NCBI GenBank assembly: GCA_023391315.1
Contig: JAEWBD010000384.1
Location: 1-9,080 of the forward strand
Source of the DNA: Bacteroidota bacterium
GTDB taxonomy: Bacteria > Bacteroidota > Bacteroidia > Chitinophagales > Chitinophagaceae
Direction: 5' to 3'
Length of the DNA stretch: 9,080 bases
Every line of letters begins with the position of its first letter. Position 1 is the stretch's first letter. The notes under the pieces are model-generated. The model did no database searches, had not been told where the DNA came from, and saw only the letters and a list, made by a program, of their open reading frames with translations. Below are positions 1 to 6,387 of the stretch, one piece after another. The position numbers were made by a program, and so were the translations under genes.

Positions 1-7
1 ATCAATA

Positions 8-550
8 TTAATGTGGCAGCTTATCCCTCAGCTTTCCATACACCCAGGTGCCGGCAACAGCGCTGGCAATTACCATGGCAATCACCGTAAAACCGGCGCC
101 CAGTTGTGCAAACAGCGGCCCCGGGCAGGCGCCCGTCATTGCCCAGCCTAAACCAAAAATTAAACCGCCGAAAATTTGTCCTTTATTAAATTTTTTGGGC
201 CGAAAATGTATGGTTTCGCCATAAATAGTTTTTATGTTGAGCTTTTTTATGAGCCATATGGCAATTATTCCCGTTACCACGGCCGTGCCTATAACGCCAT
301 ACATGTGAAAACTTTGCAGCCTGAACATTTCCTGTATCCTGAACCAGGAAACCACTTCAGATTTCACCAGCACAATGCCAAACAAAATGCCCGCAATAAG
401 GTATTTGAAATTAAACCACCAGGGATGCTGCAGTTCGCTCTCATTTATGCAGGTAGTATCTTCAGAACGCACCTCATAATCGGTAATGAGATCAGCCGGG
501 GTGGTTTTTATAACCGTGTTTTTATTTTTTTCAACCGTGTTCATAATCAT
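8..550 (-). CDS. YeeE/YedE family transporter, C-terminal-half type (DUF6691-like)
   Basis: A 180-residue inner-membrane protein of the YeeE/YedE (sulfur transport) superfamily. Residues 1-45 are a polar, probably cytosolic extension. Hydrophobic segments follow at about 48-64, 85-101, 127-147 and 152-170. The family signature GWAMTGACPGPLFAQLG lies at about 135-151, with Cys142 the likely sulfur-relay cysteine. Full-length YeeE/TsuA proteins, which import thiosulfate, are about twice this size, so this protein and the upstream YeeE half probably act together as a split transporter; that pairing is inferred from the two-base gap between the genes. A second ATG two codons in (at 544) is an equally possible start. 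Family assignment is strong. The exact substrate (thiosulfate, or another reduced or sulfane sulfur species) is not decided by the sequence. Confidence 0.88.
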   Translation of the reverse strand: MIMNTVEKNKNTVIKTTPADLITDYEVRSEDTTCINESELQHPWWFNFKYLIAGILFGIVLVKSEVVSWFRIQEMFRLQSFHMYGVIGTAVVTGIIAIWLIKKLNIKTIYGETIHFRPKKFNKGQIFGGLIFGLGWAMTGACPGPLFAQLGAGFTVIAMVIASAVAGTWVYGKLRDKLPH

Positions 551-552
551 TT

Positions 553-1116
553 TTATAAAGAAAGAATATAAGGCAGGATGAGGTTAGCCATTATAAAACC
601 ACCCGCCATAAAACTGATGGTGGCAACCAGCGATGGCCACTGCAAATTGCTTAAACCCATGATGGAATGGCCGCTGGTGCAGCCACCTGCATACCGTGTG
701 CCGAAGCCCACAAAAAAACCACCCACAATAAGCAGCACAAAACCTCTTGCAGAAAAGAGCGCCGGCCAGCTAAAAAGTTCGGCGGGCAACAGGCTGGATG
801 TATCGTGTATATTATAATTATCCAGTTCGGCCATTAATGCCGGGCTTACCTGCACAGGGTTGGTATCGGTGAGAAAATGTGCCGCAATAAAGCCGCCGCC
901 TATGATGCCTGCAGCAAAAAACAGGTTCCATATTTCTTTCTTCCATTTGTATTGAAAGAATGGAATTTTTGCGGGAAAGCACGCTGCGCATATATGCCGC
1001 AGGTTAGCCGATATGCCAAAAGATTTATTGCCTGCAATTAATAAAACGGGCACCATTAAACCAATAACAATCCCCGACACATACCAGGGCCAAGGTTGTT
1101 TTAATACCTCTATCAT
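553..1116 (-). CDS. YeeE/YedE family transporter, N-terminal-half type
   Basis: A 187-residue multi-pass membrane protein of the YeeE/YedE thiosulfate/sulfur transporter family. Hydrophobic segments lie near residues 11-29, 64-80, 124-140 and 162-186. The hallmark GGCTSGHSIMGLSNL sits at about 144-158, with Cys146 the conserved cysteine, and a second cysteine pair (HICAAC) is at about 41-46. It ends two bases before the next YeeE half, so the two are almost certainly co-transcribed and probably form one functional unit equivalent to a full-length YeeE. Start chosen at ATG 1116: it begins the protein just before the first membrane segment and is preceded by A-rich DNA without a Shine-Dalgarno, which is normal for Bacteroidota. 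A promoter-like box lies 17 bases upstream. Substrate is inferred from the family only. Confidence 0.9.
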   Translation of the reverse strand: MIEVLKQPWPWYVSGIVIGLMVPVLLIAGNKSFGISANLRHICAACFPAKIPFFQYKWKKEIWNLFFAAGIIGGGFIAAHFLTDTNPVQVSPALMAELDNYNIHDTSSLLPAELFSWPALFSARGFVLLIVGGFFVGFGTRYAGGCTSGHSIMGLSNLQWPSLVATISFMAGGFIMANLILPYILSL

Positions 1117-1132
1117 TGCTTGCTTTTTGCGG

Positions 1133-1140
1133 CAAAATTA
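1133..1140 (-). promoter_or_regulatory. Possible Bacteroidota -7 box upstream of the YeeE pair
   Basis: On the minus strand this reads TAATTTTG, a full match to the Bacteroidota -7 consensus TAnnTTTG, 17 bases before the YeeE start. It would place transcription initiation near 1129, giving a leader of about 12 bases. No convincing -33 TTG is seen at the right distance; the upstream DNA is A/T-rich. The 79-base gap after the DUF2892 gene leaves room for an internal promoter, but a match of this size can occur by chance in AT-rich DNA. Confidence 0.35.
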
Positions 1141-1195
1141 TCTGAAGTATTTAAATTTTTACATTCGGTTAAAATTGATGCCTTTTATTAACTGA

Positions 1196-1396
1196 TCAGG
1201 AAGCCAATGCTTTCGGGCCGGGTTTACAGGTCTTGAGCATTTTTTCGAGCGGGCAAAACTTTGTAAATGATGACTGCAGCAGGTTAAGCCCCACAAAAGC
1301 AGTTAGCAACAGCCATTTGATGCTTACCAGAACAGCCAGCGTAATACTCGTTAACACAATAATGCCTGCAACAGCGCGTACTATACGTTCACACAT
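1196..1396 (-). CDS. DUF2892 / YgaP-type small membrane protein
   Basis: A 66-residue membrane protein matching the DUF2892 (YgaP-like transmembrane) family. It has the characteristic N-terminal ER-hydrophobic start (MCERIVRAVAGIIVL), two membrane segments at about 7-26 and 28-42 forming a helical hairpin, and then the conserved FCPLEKML patch at about 47-54. In YgaP this domain anchors a rhodanese to the inner membrane; here it stands alone, as is common in Bacteroidota, where such genes sit among rhodanese, MBL-fold and YeeE genes. It starts 12 bases after the PII-like gene, so the two are probably one transcript, and lies 79 bases before the YeeE pair. Role in sulfur handling is inferred from context; no catalytic domain is present. 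Confidence 0.85.
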   Translation of the reverse strand: MCERIVRAVAGIIVLTSITLAVLVSIKWLLLTAFVGLNLLQSSFTKFCPLEKMLKTCKPGPKALAS

Positions 1397-1408
1397 AAAA
1401 TTTATTTT

Positions 1409-1723
1409 TTAAAGTTGATAACTTGATTGTTCAACCGGCAACACAAAAGCACGTACCGGGAAGTGCTCAGCCTGTTTTTGATTGTATTCTTTTAACATGT
1501 TCACAGTTATTGTTGCTTTTTCTTCAGTGGTAAAACTAAAAAGCACAACAGATTCAAAACTGCCTTCACCGGTACCAAACCAGTCGTTCATTAATGGTTC
1601 GCCGTCATTATTTTTAAAACCGGTGGTTTCACTTACACTAAATACACTTATCCCTGTTTTTCGCAGAATGTCAGCAACGCTTTGCTGGTATTCTTTAATG
1701 CTTGTTATAATTAATAGTTTCAT
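1409..1723 (-). CDS. PII-like small protein linked to RND efflux
   Basis: A soluble protein of 104 residues starting MKLLIITSIKEYQQSVADIL. The N-terminal beta strand, following helix with a TGISVFSVSETTGF strand (about 25-38), central acidic loop (about 39-55), second helix near 66-84 and terminal strand FPVRAFVLPVEQ fit the ferredoxin-like fold and length of the PII/CutA superfamily. The classical PII uridylylation tyrosine and ATP-binding glycine motifs are not recognisable, so it is PII-like (PII-NG or DUF3240-type), not GlnB/GlnK. Such proteins are known next to heavy-metal RND pumps. The start at 1723 is chosen because an A-rich stretch precedes it and homology-like sequence begins there; an in-frame ATG at 1792 would add 23 polar, low-quality residues. 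Placed between the RND permease (152-base gap) and DUF2892 (12-base gap). Ligand unknown. Confidence 0.7.
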   Translation of the reverse strand: MKLLIITSIKEYQQSVADILRKTGISVFSVSETTGFKNNDGEPLMNDWFGTGEGSFESVVLFSFTTEEKATITVNMLKEYNQKQAEHFPVRAFVLPVEQSSYQL

Positions 1724-1763
1724 ATTTTTTTGTTTATCGGCTTTTGTAATGCTATCAGGCTTT

Positions 1764-1776
1764 TGTTGTGTCACTC
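1764..1776. repeat. 13-mer shared with the upstream region of the RND gene
   Basis: The minus-strand 13-mer GAGTGACACAACA occurs here, about 40 bases before the PII-like start, and again at 5195-5207 in the gap upstream of the RND permease. Both copies are non-coding under the gene starts chosen here and lie in the same orientation relative to the downstream gene. One shared 13-mer pair in 9 kb can arise by chance, so its status as a dispersed intergenic element is tentative. Confidence 0.35.
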
Positions 1777-1875
1777 CCTTGTACTGCAACAATGCTATTC
1801 ATCTTTTTATTGCTACGGAAAACACGTAAACACAGATAATAATTGAGTGAACCCCCGTGTGTTCTATGGCAACAC

Positions 1876-4800
1876 TTATTCTTCTGTCTCTTCTACATTT
1901 TTATGCTCAGGATATTGCTTTCTCATCATCCTGTAATACAACAATGGCACAACGAGCAGCGTTAAGAACGTTGAGGTAATCGTTCCACCAATTAATGATA
2001 TAGCTAATCCCTGGAATATTGGATCGGATAAAATGATCACAGCACCTAACGCAACAGCACCCGCTGTTAATAATATTGGCGTTGTTCTTACAGCACCCGC
2101 TTCTATGATAGATTGTTTTAAAGAAATGCCTTCCCGCAATCTTATATTGATGAAGTCGATCAACAGCACGGAGTTTCGAACCATTACACCGGCGAGTGCA
2201 ATAAAACCAATCATAGATGTAGCGGTGAAATAAGCGCCAGCCATCCAGTGACCAATCACAATACCAACCAATGATAATGGTATAGCTGCCAGCATTACAA
2301 TCGGTACGGTAAAGTTTTGAAACCAGCCAACGATTAACATGTAAATAATGATGATAACAGCAGCGAATGCAATACCCAAATCCCTGAACACTTCATACGT
2401 GATTTGCCATTCGCCATCCCATTTCAAACTGAAGTTATCTTCACTTTCAGGTGCATGCGTGTACTCTTCATTCAATGTATAACCCACCGGCAGTTTGATG
2501 TTCTTTAAGCTGTCTGAAATCTTTGCAATGGCATACGAAGGGCTTTCCAACCGGCCTGCCATATCGCCCAATACATACACTACTTCTTTTTGATTTTTGC
2601 GATAAATGCTTTTAGGTTTTGTATCCTGTGTTACCTGCACCAAATCGCCAACAGGAACGGCATTGCCTTGCAGGCCAACAACCTTCACACCTAACACATC
2701 GTTAATGCCTGATTTATCTGCATCGCTTAACTGCAACTTAATATTCACCTGGTCGTAAGATGAAGGCAGATGCAACACGCCTGCATTCATACCCGATAAA
2801 GCCGCAGTTACAGTAGCTGTAACCTGTGCCGGTGCTATGCCATAACGCATGGCTTTTTCTTTATCAATAGTGAAATGATATTCAGGTTGATCAGCTTCCA
2901 CCATCCAATCTATATCAACCACATCCTGTGTTGAATCAAATAATTGCTTTACCTGTTTTGCAATAGCTATTTGTTGGTTATAATCCGGTCCATATATTTC
3001 TGCCACCAGGGTTGATAACACCGGAGGGCCCGGCGGCACTTCAACCAACTTTACATTGGCATTATATTTTTTGGCGATCGCGTCAATGGCTGGTCGTAAT
3101 GATTTCACAATGTCATGACTTTGTTCATCACGTTTACTTTTATCAACTAAGTTCACTTGAATGTCTGCAACATTATCACCGCGGCGTAAATCATAATGTC
3201 TTACCAGACCATTAAAACTTATTGGTCCTGCAGTGCCAACATAGCCCTGGTAATTTTGCACCAATGATTGTCTTGATAAATACTGCGAGATATCCTGCGT
3301 TACAGCCTGTGTTTTTTCTAATGTTGTTCCTTCAGGCATATCAATCACCACCTGGAATTCATTCTTATTATCAAAAGGCAACATCTTCACCGCAACAGAT
3401 TTTGTATAGAACATCATTAATGAACCCAACAAGATCACGACAATACTTAAGATGAATGTCCAGCGTTTCCATCTCGTGTTCAACAATGGATTAATGAATG
3501 AACGATAGATTTTATAAATGCCTGTTGCTTCTAATTTCAATGGCGCCTTCTCTCTACCATGCTTTTCTTTTTCACGTAAAAAGATATAACCGAGATATGG
3601 CGTTAAGGTTAACGCAACAATTAACGATAACATCATCGCGATGGATGCACCAATCGGCATCGGGCTCATATAAGGTCCCATCAAACCAGATACAAACGCC
3701 ATTGGTAATACTGCCGCAATAACGGTGAAGGTTGCAAGAATCGTTGGGTTACCAACTTCGTTGATGGCGAAGATTGCAGCTTGCAAAAATGGCAATCGTT
3801 TCATCTTGAAGTGCCGGTGCATATTCTCTGCAATAATGATGCTGTCATCCACTACAATACCGGTGATGAATACAAGTGCGAACAGTGTAATCCTGTTCAA
3901 CGTATAGTCCATGAAGTAGTAAGCGAATAAGGTAAGCGCAAATGTTACCGGCACTGATAAGAACACCACTAAGCCGCCGCGCCAACCCATTGCGAGCATT
4001 ACAAAAACGGTTACGACAACAATCGCAATAAACAAGTGAAAAAGCAATTCAGATACTTTATCAGAAGCGGTTTCGCCATAGTTGCGTGTTACCGTTACCT
4101 GCACGTCATTTGGAATAACTGTTTTTTTTAGATCATCAACTTTTAATAAAATTTTTTCTGATAAATTCATTGCATCAGCGCCTGATTTTTTTGCAATCGC
4201 CAATGTTATTGCAGGGTAGTTGGAGTTGTTAACTTTCAACGCAGCGGTATCAGAACTTCCATAACCGAAGAACACATATTGGTTTGGTGTTTCAGGTCCG
4301 TCTTCAACAGTCGCAATTTGTTTTAAGTACACGGGTTGATTAACATTTACACCCACCACCAGATCTTTTACATCATCATCACTGCTTAAAAAGTTGCCGG
4401 TCTTTATTGCAAACACACTATCATCTTTTAATAAATCTCCCGACTGCATTTCTGCATTTGATGCCTGAATTTGTTTACTGATGCTTAAGAAGTCAACATG
4501 ATTTTGCGCCATCTTGTCTTTATCTAAAATCACCTTTACTTCACGGCTTCTGCCACCTAAAATATTTATCGTTGATACATCCGGTATCTTCTTTATTTCA
4601 TTCTTCACCACTTCACCAATCTGCTTCAATTGATAATCACTGTAATCTTTGCTCCACAATGTTAATCCGAGTACAGGCACATCATCAATCGCTCTCGATT
4701 TCACCAACGGCATCGTAACACCCTGCGGCATTTTATCCATGTTCTTCATCAGCTCATCATACAATTTCACCAATGAGCGTTCAACATCTTCGCCCACATA

Positions 4801-5100
4801 AAATTGTACAATCAACATCGCTTGTCCGTTCATCGAAGTGGAATACACATACTCAACACCTTTAATGTTCGAGATAATTTTCTCCATCGGTTCCACCACT
4901 TTTGTTTCCACTTCTTTTGGGCCAGCGCCGGGATAACCAAGAAACACATCCGCCATCGGCACTTTGATTTGCGGTTCTTCTTCGCGTGGTATCAACATGG
5001 TTGCGTAAGCGCCGATGAGCAGAAACGCAATCATTAATAGGATGGTTAATTTCGATTGTATAAATGCTTTTGCGATATTTCCTGCAAAACCTTTTTCCAT
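1876..5100 (-). CDS. RND-family efflux permease (inner-membrane pump subunit)
   Basis: A 1074-residue resistance-nodulation-division permease of normal full length. It is the proton-driven inner-membrane subunit of a tripartite pump working with the adaptor and TolC-like protein encoded immediately upstream. TM1 is at about 15-34, followed by an IPREEEPQIKVP porter-domain entry. TM2-TM6 lie at about 352-510, TM7 at about 548-566, and TM8-TM12 at about 905-1057. TM4 carries GIVVDDSIIIAEN (about 414-426) with the paired aspartates 418/419 of the proton relay. TM10 carries GVMVRNSVLLIDF (about 971-983). The TM4 pattern is nearer the hydrophobe/amphiphile (HAE-like) than the CusA/CzcA metal type, but neighbours include a PII-like gene usual beside metal pumps, so substrate is open. 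Start ATG 5100 follows an A/T-rich leader and precedes TM1. The 162-base gap to the adaptor gene is long for an operon. Confidence 0.95.
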   Translation of the reverse strand: MEKGFAGNIAKAFIQSKLTILLMIAFLLIGAYATMLIPREEEPQIKVPMADVFLGYPGAGPKEVETKVVEPMEKIISNIKGVEYVYSTSMNGQAMLIVQFYVGEDVERSLVKLYDELMKNMDKMPQGVTMPLVKSRAIDDVPVLGLTLWSKDYSDYQLKQIGEVVKNEIKKIPDVSTINILGGRSREVKVILDKDKMAQNHVDFLSISKQIQASNAEMQSGDLLKDDSVFAIKTGNFLSSDDDVKDLVVGVNVNQPVYLKQIATVEDGPETPNQYVFFGYGSSDTAALKVNNSNYPAITLAIAKKSGADAMNLSEKILLKVDDLKKTVIPNDVQVTVTRNYGETASDKVSELLFHLFIAIVVVTVFVMLAMGWRGGLVVFLSVPVTFALTLFAYYFMDYTLNRITLFALVFITGIVVDDSIIIAENMHRHFKMKRLPFLQAAIFAINEVGNPTILATFTVIAAVLPMAFVSGLMGPYMSPMPIGASIAMMLSLIVALTLTPYLGYIFLREKEKHGREKAPLKLEATGIYKIYRSFINPLLNTRWKRWTFILSIVVILLGSLMMFYTKSVAVKMLPFDNKNEFQVVIDMPEGTTLEKTQAVTQDISQYLSRQSLVQNYQGYVGTAGPISFNGLVRHYDLRRGDNVADIQVNLVDKSKRDEQSHDIVKSLRPAIDAIAKKYNANVKLVEVPPGPPVLSTLVAEIYGPDYNQQIAIAKQVKQLFDSTQDVVDIDWMVEADQPEYHFTIDKEKAMRYGIAPAQVTATVTAALSGMNAGVLHLPSSYDQVNIKLQLSDADKSGINDVLGVKVVGLQGNAVPVGDLVQVTQDTKPKSIYRKNQKEVVYVLGDMAGRLESPSYAIAKISDSLKNIKLPVGYTLNEEYTHAPESEDNFSLKWDGEWQITYEVFRDLGIAFAAVIIIIYMLIVGWFQNFTVPIVMLAAIPLSLVGIVIGHWMAGAYFTATSMIGFIALAGVMVRNSVLLIDFINIRLREGISLKQSIIEAGAVRTTPILLTAGAVALGAVIILSDPIFQGLAISLIGGTITSTFLTLLVVPLLYYRMMRKQYPEHKNVEETEE

Positions 5101-5109
5101 TGTTTTTAA

Positions 5110-5147
5110 TTTAGCTTTTAGCTATCAGCCATTAGCCTTTAGCTTTT
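5110..5147. repeat. Degenerate heptamer array, AGC every 7 bases
   Basis: Five AGC trinucleotides occur at exact 7-base spacing (5113, 5120, 5127, 5134, 5141) with variable T/A-rich spacers, as in TTTAGCT, TTTAGCT, ATCAGCC, ATTAGCC, TTTAGCT on the plus strand. This is a short tandem array of degenerate heptamers of a kind seen between genes in many Bacteroidota genomes. It ends about 10 bases before the RND start codon, so it would lie in the leader of the permease message. No gene or open frame is suggested by it. Confidence 0.75.
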
Positions 5148-5194
5148 CGTCTTTTATTTTTATGTTACCAGCAGTTGCATTTCATGGCATCGCC

Positions 5195-5207
5195 TGTTGT
5201 GTCACTC
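5195..5207. repeat. 13-mer shared with the upstream region of the PII-like gene
   Basis: Second copy of minus-strand GAGTGACACAACA, in the adaptor-permease gap, about 95 bases before the RND start. The other copy is at 1764-1776. It lies between the Crp/Fnr-like site and the heptamer array, suggesting the whole gap is made of mobile or repetitive intergenic pieces, but the identity beyond the 13-mer fades quickly. Confidence 0.35.
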
Positions 5208-5235
5208 ACTTCAACATTCGGAATATTGATGAACA

Positions 5236-5247
5236 TGACTTATATCA
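5236..5247. promoter_or_regulatory. Possible Crp/Fnr-type site between adaptor and permease genes
   Basis: The 12-mer TGACTTATATCA (TGATATAAGTCA on the minus strand) is a TGA-N6-TCA palindrome identical to the core of the site upstream of the TolC-like gene. It begins 136 bases before the RND start and just after the adaptor stop. No TAnnTTTG box is found at the distance expected of an activated promoter, so it may be non-functional, repressive or part of a repeat. Confidence 0.35.
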
Positions 5248-5262
5248 GCCAATAGGTTTTCT

Positions 5263-6363
5263 TCACTGCACTTTCACCGGCACGCCGTTATACAATTTGC
5301 CGTCTGCATGCGTGATGAATTGTTCGTTGTTCGATAAGCCTGATAACACTTCCACCTTATCACCATAATCATTTCCCAAACGCACCCAACGCAGCAACGC
5401 CGTGTTGTTTGCACTAATGGTATACAAACCTGTTAATTGATCTTTTGTAATCAATGCATTCTTTGGAACCAGCACTGCGACTGCATTTGCGGTGGTATCT
5501 GCATGCACAACGGGTATTGCAACATTTACATACATGCCTGCATATAAACCATCTTTTTCACTATCAGGAATGTTGATTTTAATGAGATACTGACCACCTG
5601 TAAATTGTGAACTCTGACTTATCTCACTCACTTTTCCATTCAATGTTTTACCGGTTGATTTGATTTGCATCGTTGCGTCGCTGCCTTGTTTCAACATACC
5701 AATTTCACTTTCAGGAACGGATGCTGTTACCTGGAAACTTCCATTCTGTTCAACGGTTAAAATCGGCATGCCCGGACTTGCCATGCTGCCTGCATCCATT
5801 AGCTTTTGTGTAACAATTCCACTGAATGGTGCAGTGATGTTGGCATAAGAAAATTGTGCGTTCGCTTCATTACGCATTTGCTTTGCAGCTTCCAGGTTTG
5901 CCTGTGCTGCTTTGTATTGCAGCGTTGCATTGTCCAGCTCTTTCGCTGTAGCGCTTTGCTTGTTATATAAAGCAGTAAAACGATCGTAATCTTTTTGTGC
6001 ATTTGCTAACGCAGCTTGTGCCTGTGCAATCATTGCATTGGCTTGTGCCGCCTTCGCACTAATGTCATTGCTGTTAACAGACACGAGCATTTGTCCTGCT
6101 TTTACATGATCGCCCACATTCACATAAATCTTGTTGATATAACCCATTACTCTGGTGCTGATATTTGCTGTTTGCTTTGCTTCAACCTGTCCGCTTATAT
6201 TAATGCTGTTGCCTGTTGTATTGCCCGATGGTGTTGCAACAGAAACCATAACAACACTATCATGCATGTTAATTTCTTTGTTGCCACCATCACCGGAACA
6301 TGCAGCGAACGAAGTGATGATTGCACCTGAAAACAGATATGCTATAAATCTTGTTGAAATCAT
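5263..6363 (-). CDS. Efflux RND periplasmic adaptor (HlyD/AcrA-type lipoprotein)
   Basis: A 366-residue membrane-fusion protein bridging the RND permease and the TolC-like channel. The N terminus is a lipoprotein signal with lipobox SFAAC, Cys22 being the acylation site, so the protein is anchored by lipid in the periplasm. Order of domains: first lipoyl half at about 55-97 (GYINKIYVNVGDHVKAGQ), an Ala/Gln-rich alpha-helical hairpin at about 101-168, second lipoyl half at about 172-205 (ITAPFSGIVTQKLMDAGSMA), beta-barrel at about 209-290, and membrane-proximal domain to the end, closing with NGVPVKVQ. Length and layout are normal for the family. Its start lies 24 bases after the TolC-like stop, so the two are co-transcribed. 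The helical hairpin is rather short, suggesting adaptor tips that meet the TolC channel directly. No metal-binding His/Met-rich extension is seen. Confidence 0.93.
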   Translation of the reverse strand: MISTRFIAYLFSGAIITSFAACSGDGGNKEINMHDSVVMVSVATPSGNTTGNSINISGQVEAKQTANISTRVMGYINKIYVNVGDHVKAGQMLVSVNSNDISAKAAQANAMIAQAQAALANAQKDYDRFTALYNKQSATAKELDNATLQYKAAQANLEAAKQMRNEANAQFSYANITAPFSGIVTQKLMDAGSMASPGMPILTVEQNGSFQVTASVPESEIGMLKQGSDATMQIKSTGKTLNGKVSEISQSSQFTGGQYLIKINIPDSEKDGLYAGMYVNVAIPVVHADTTANAVAVLVPKNALITKDQLTGLYTISANNTALLRWVRLGNDYGDKVEVLSGLSNNEQFITHADGKLYNGVPVKVQ

Positions 6364-6387
6364 AATCCTGGTTTTATTCTTTTTGAT

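Noticed and set aside
176..571. Plus-strand open frame of 131 codons
   Set aside because: Lies opposite the DUF6691-like gene, has composition of an antisense shadow and no recognisable domain.
1724..1792. N-terminal extension of the PII-like protein from ATG 1792
   Set aside because: The added residues are polar, repetitive in Lys/Gln and out of character for the fold; the ATG at 1723 has the usual A-rich leader and begins with the expected first beta strand.
1818..1864. Imperfect inverted repeat (GAAAACACG / CGTGTGTTC) after the RND gene
   Set aside because: Loop is 29 bases with one mismatch, and no T-run follows on the minus strand, so it does not look like an intrinsic terminator.
5015..5368. 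Plus-strand open frame of 117 codons over the adaptor-permease gap
   Set aside because: Most of it is antisense to two strong genes; the part in the gap is the AGC heptamer array, and the translation looks like no known protein.
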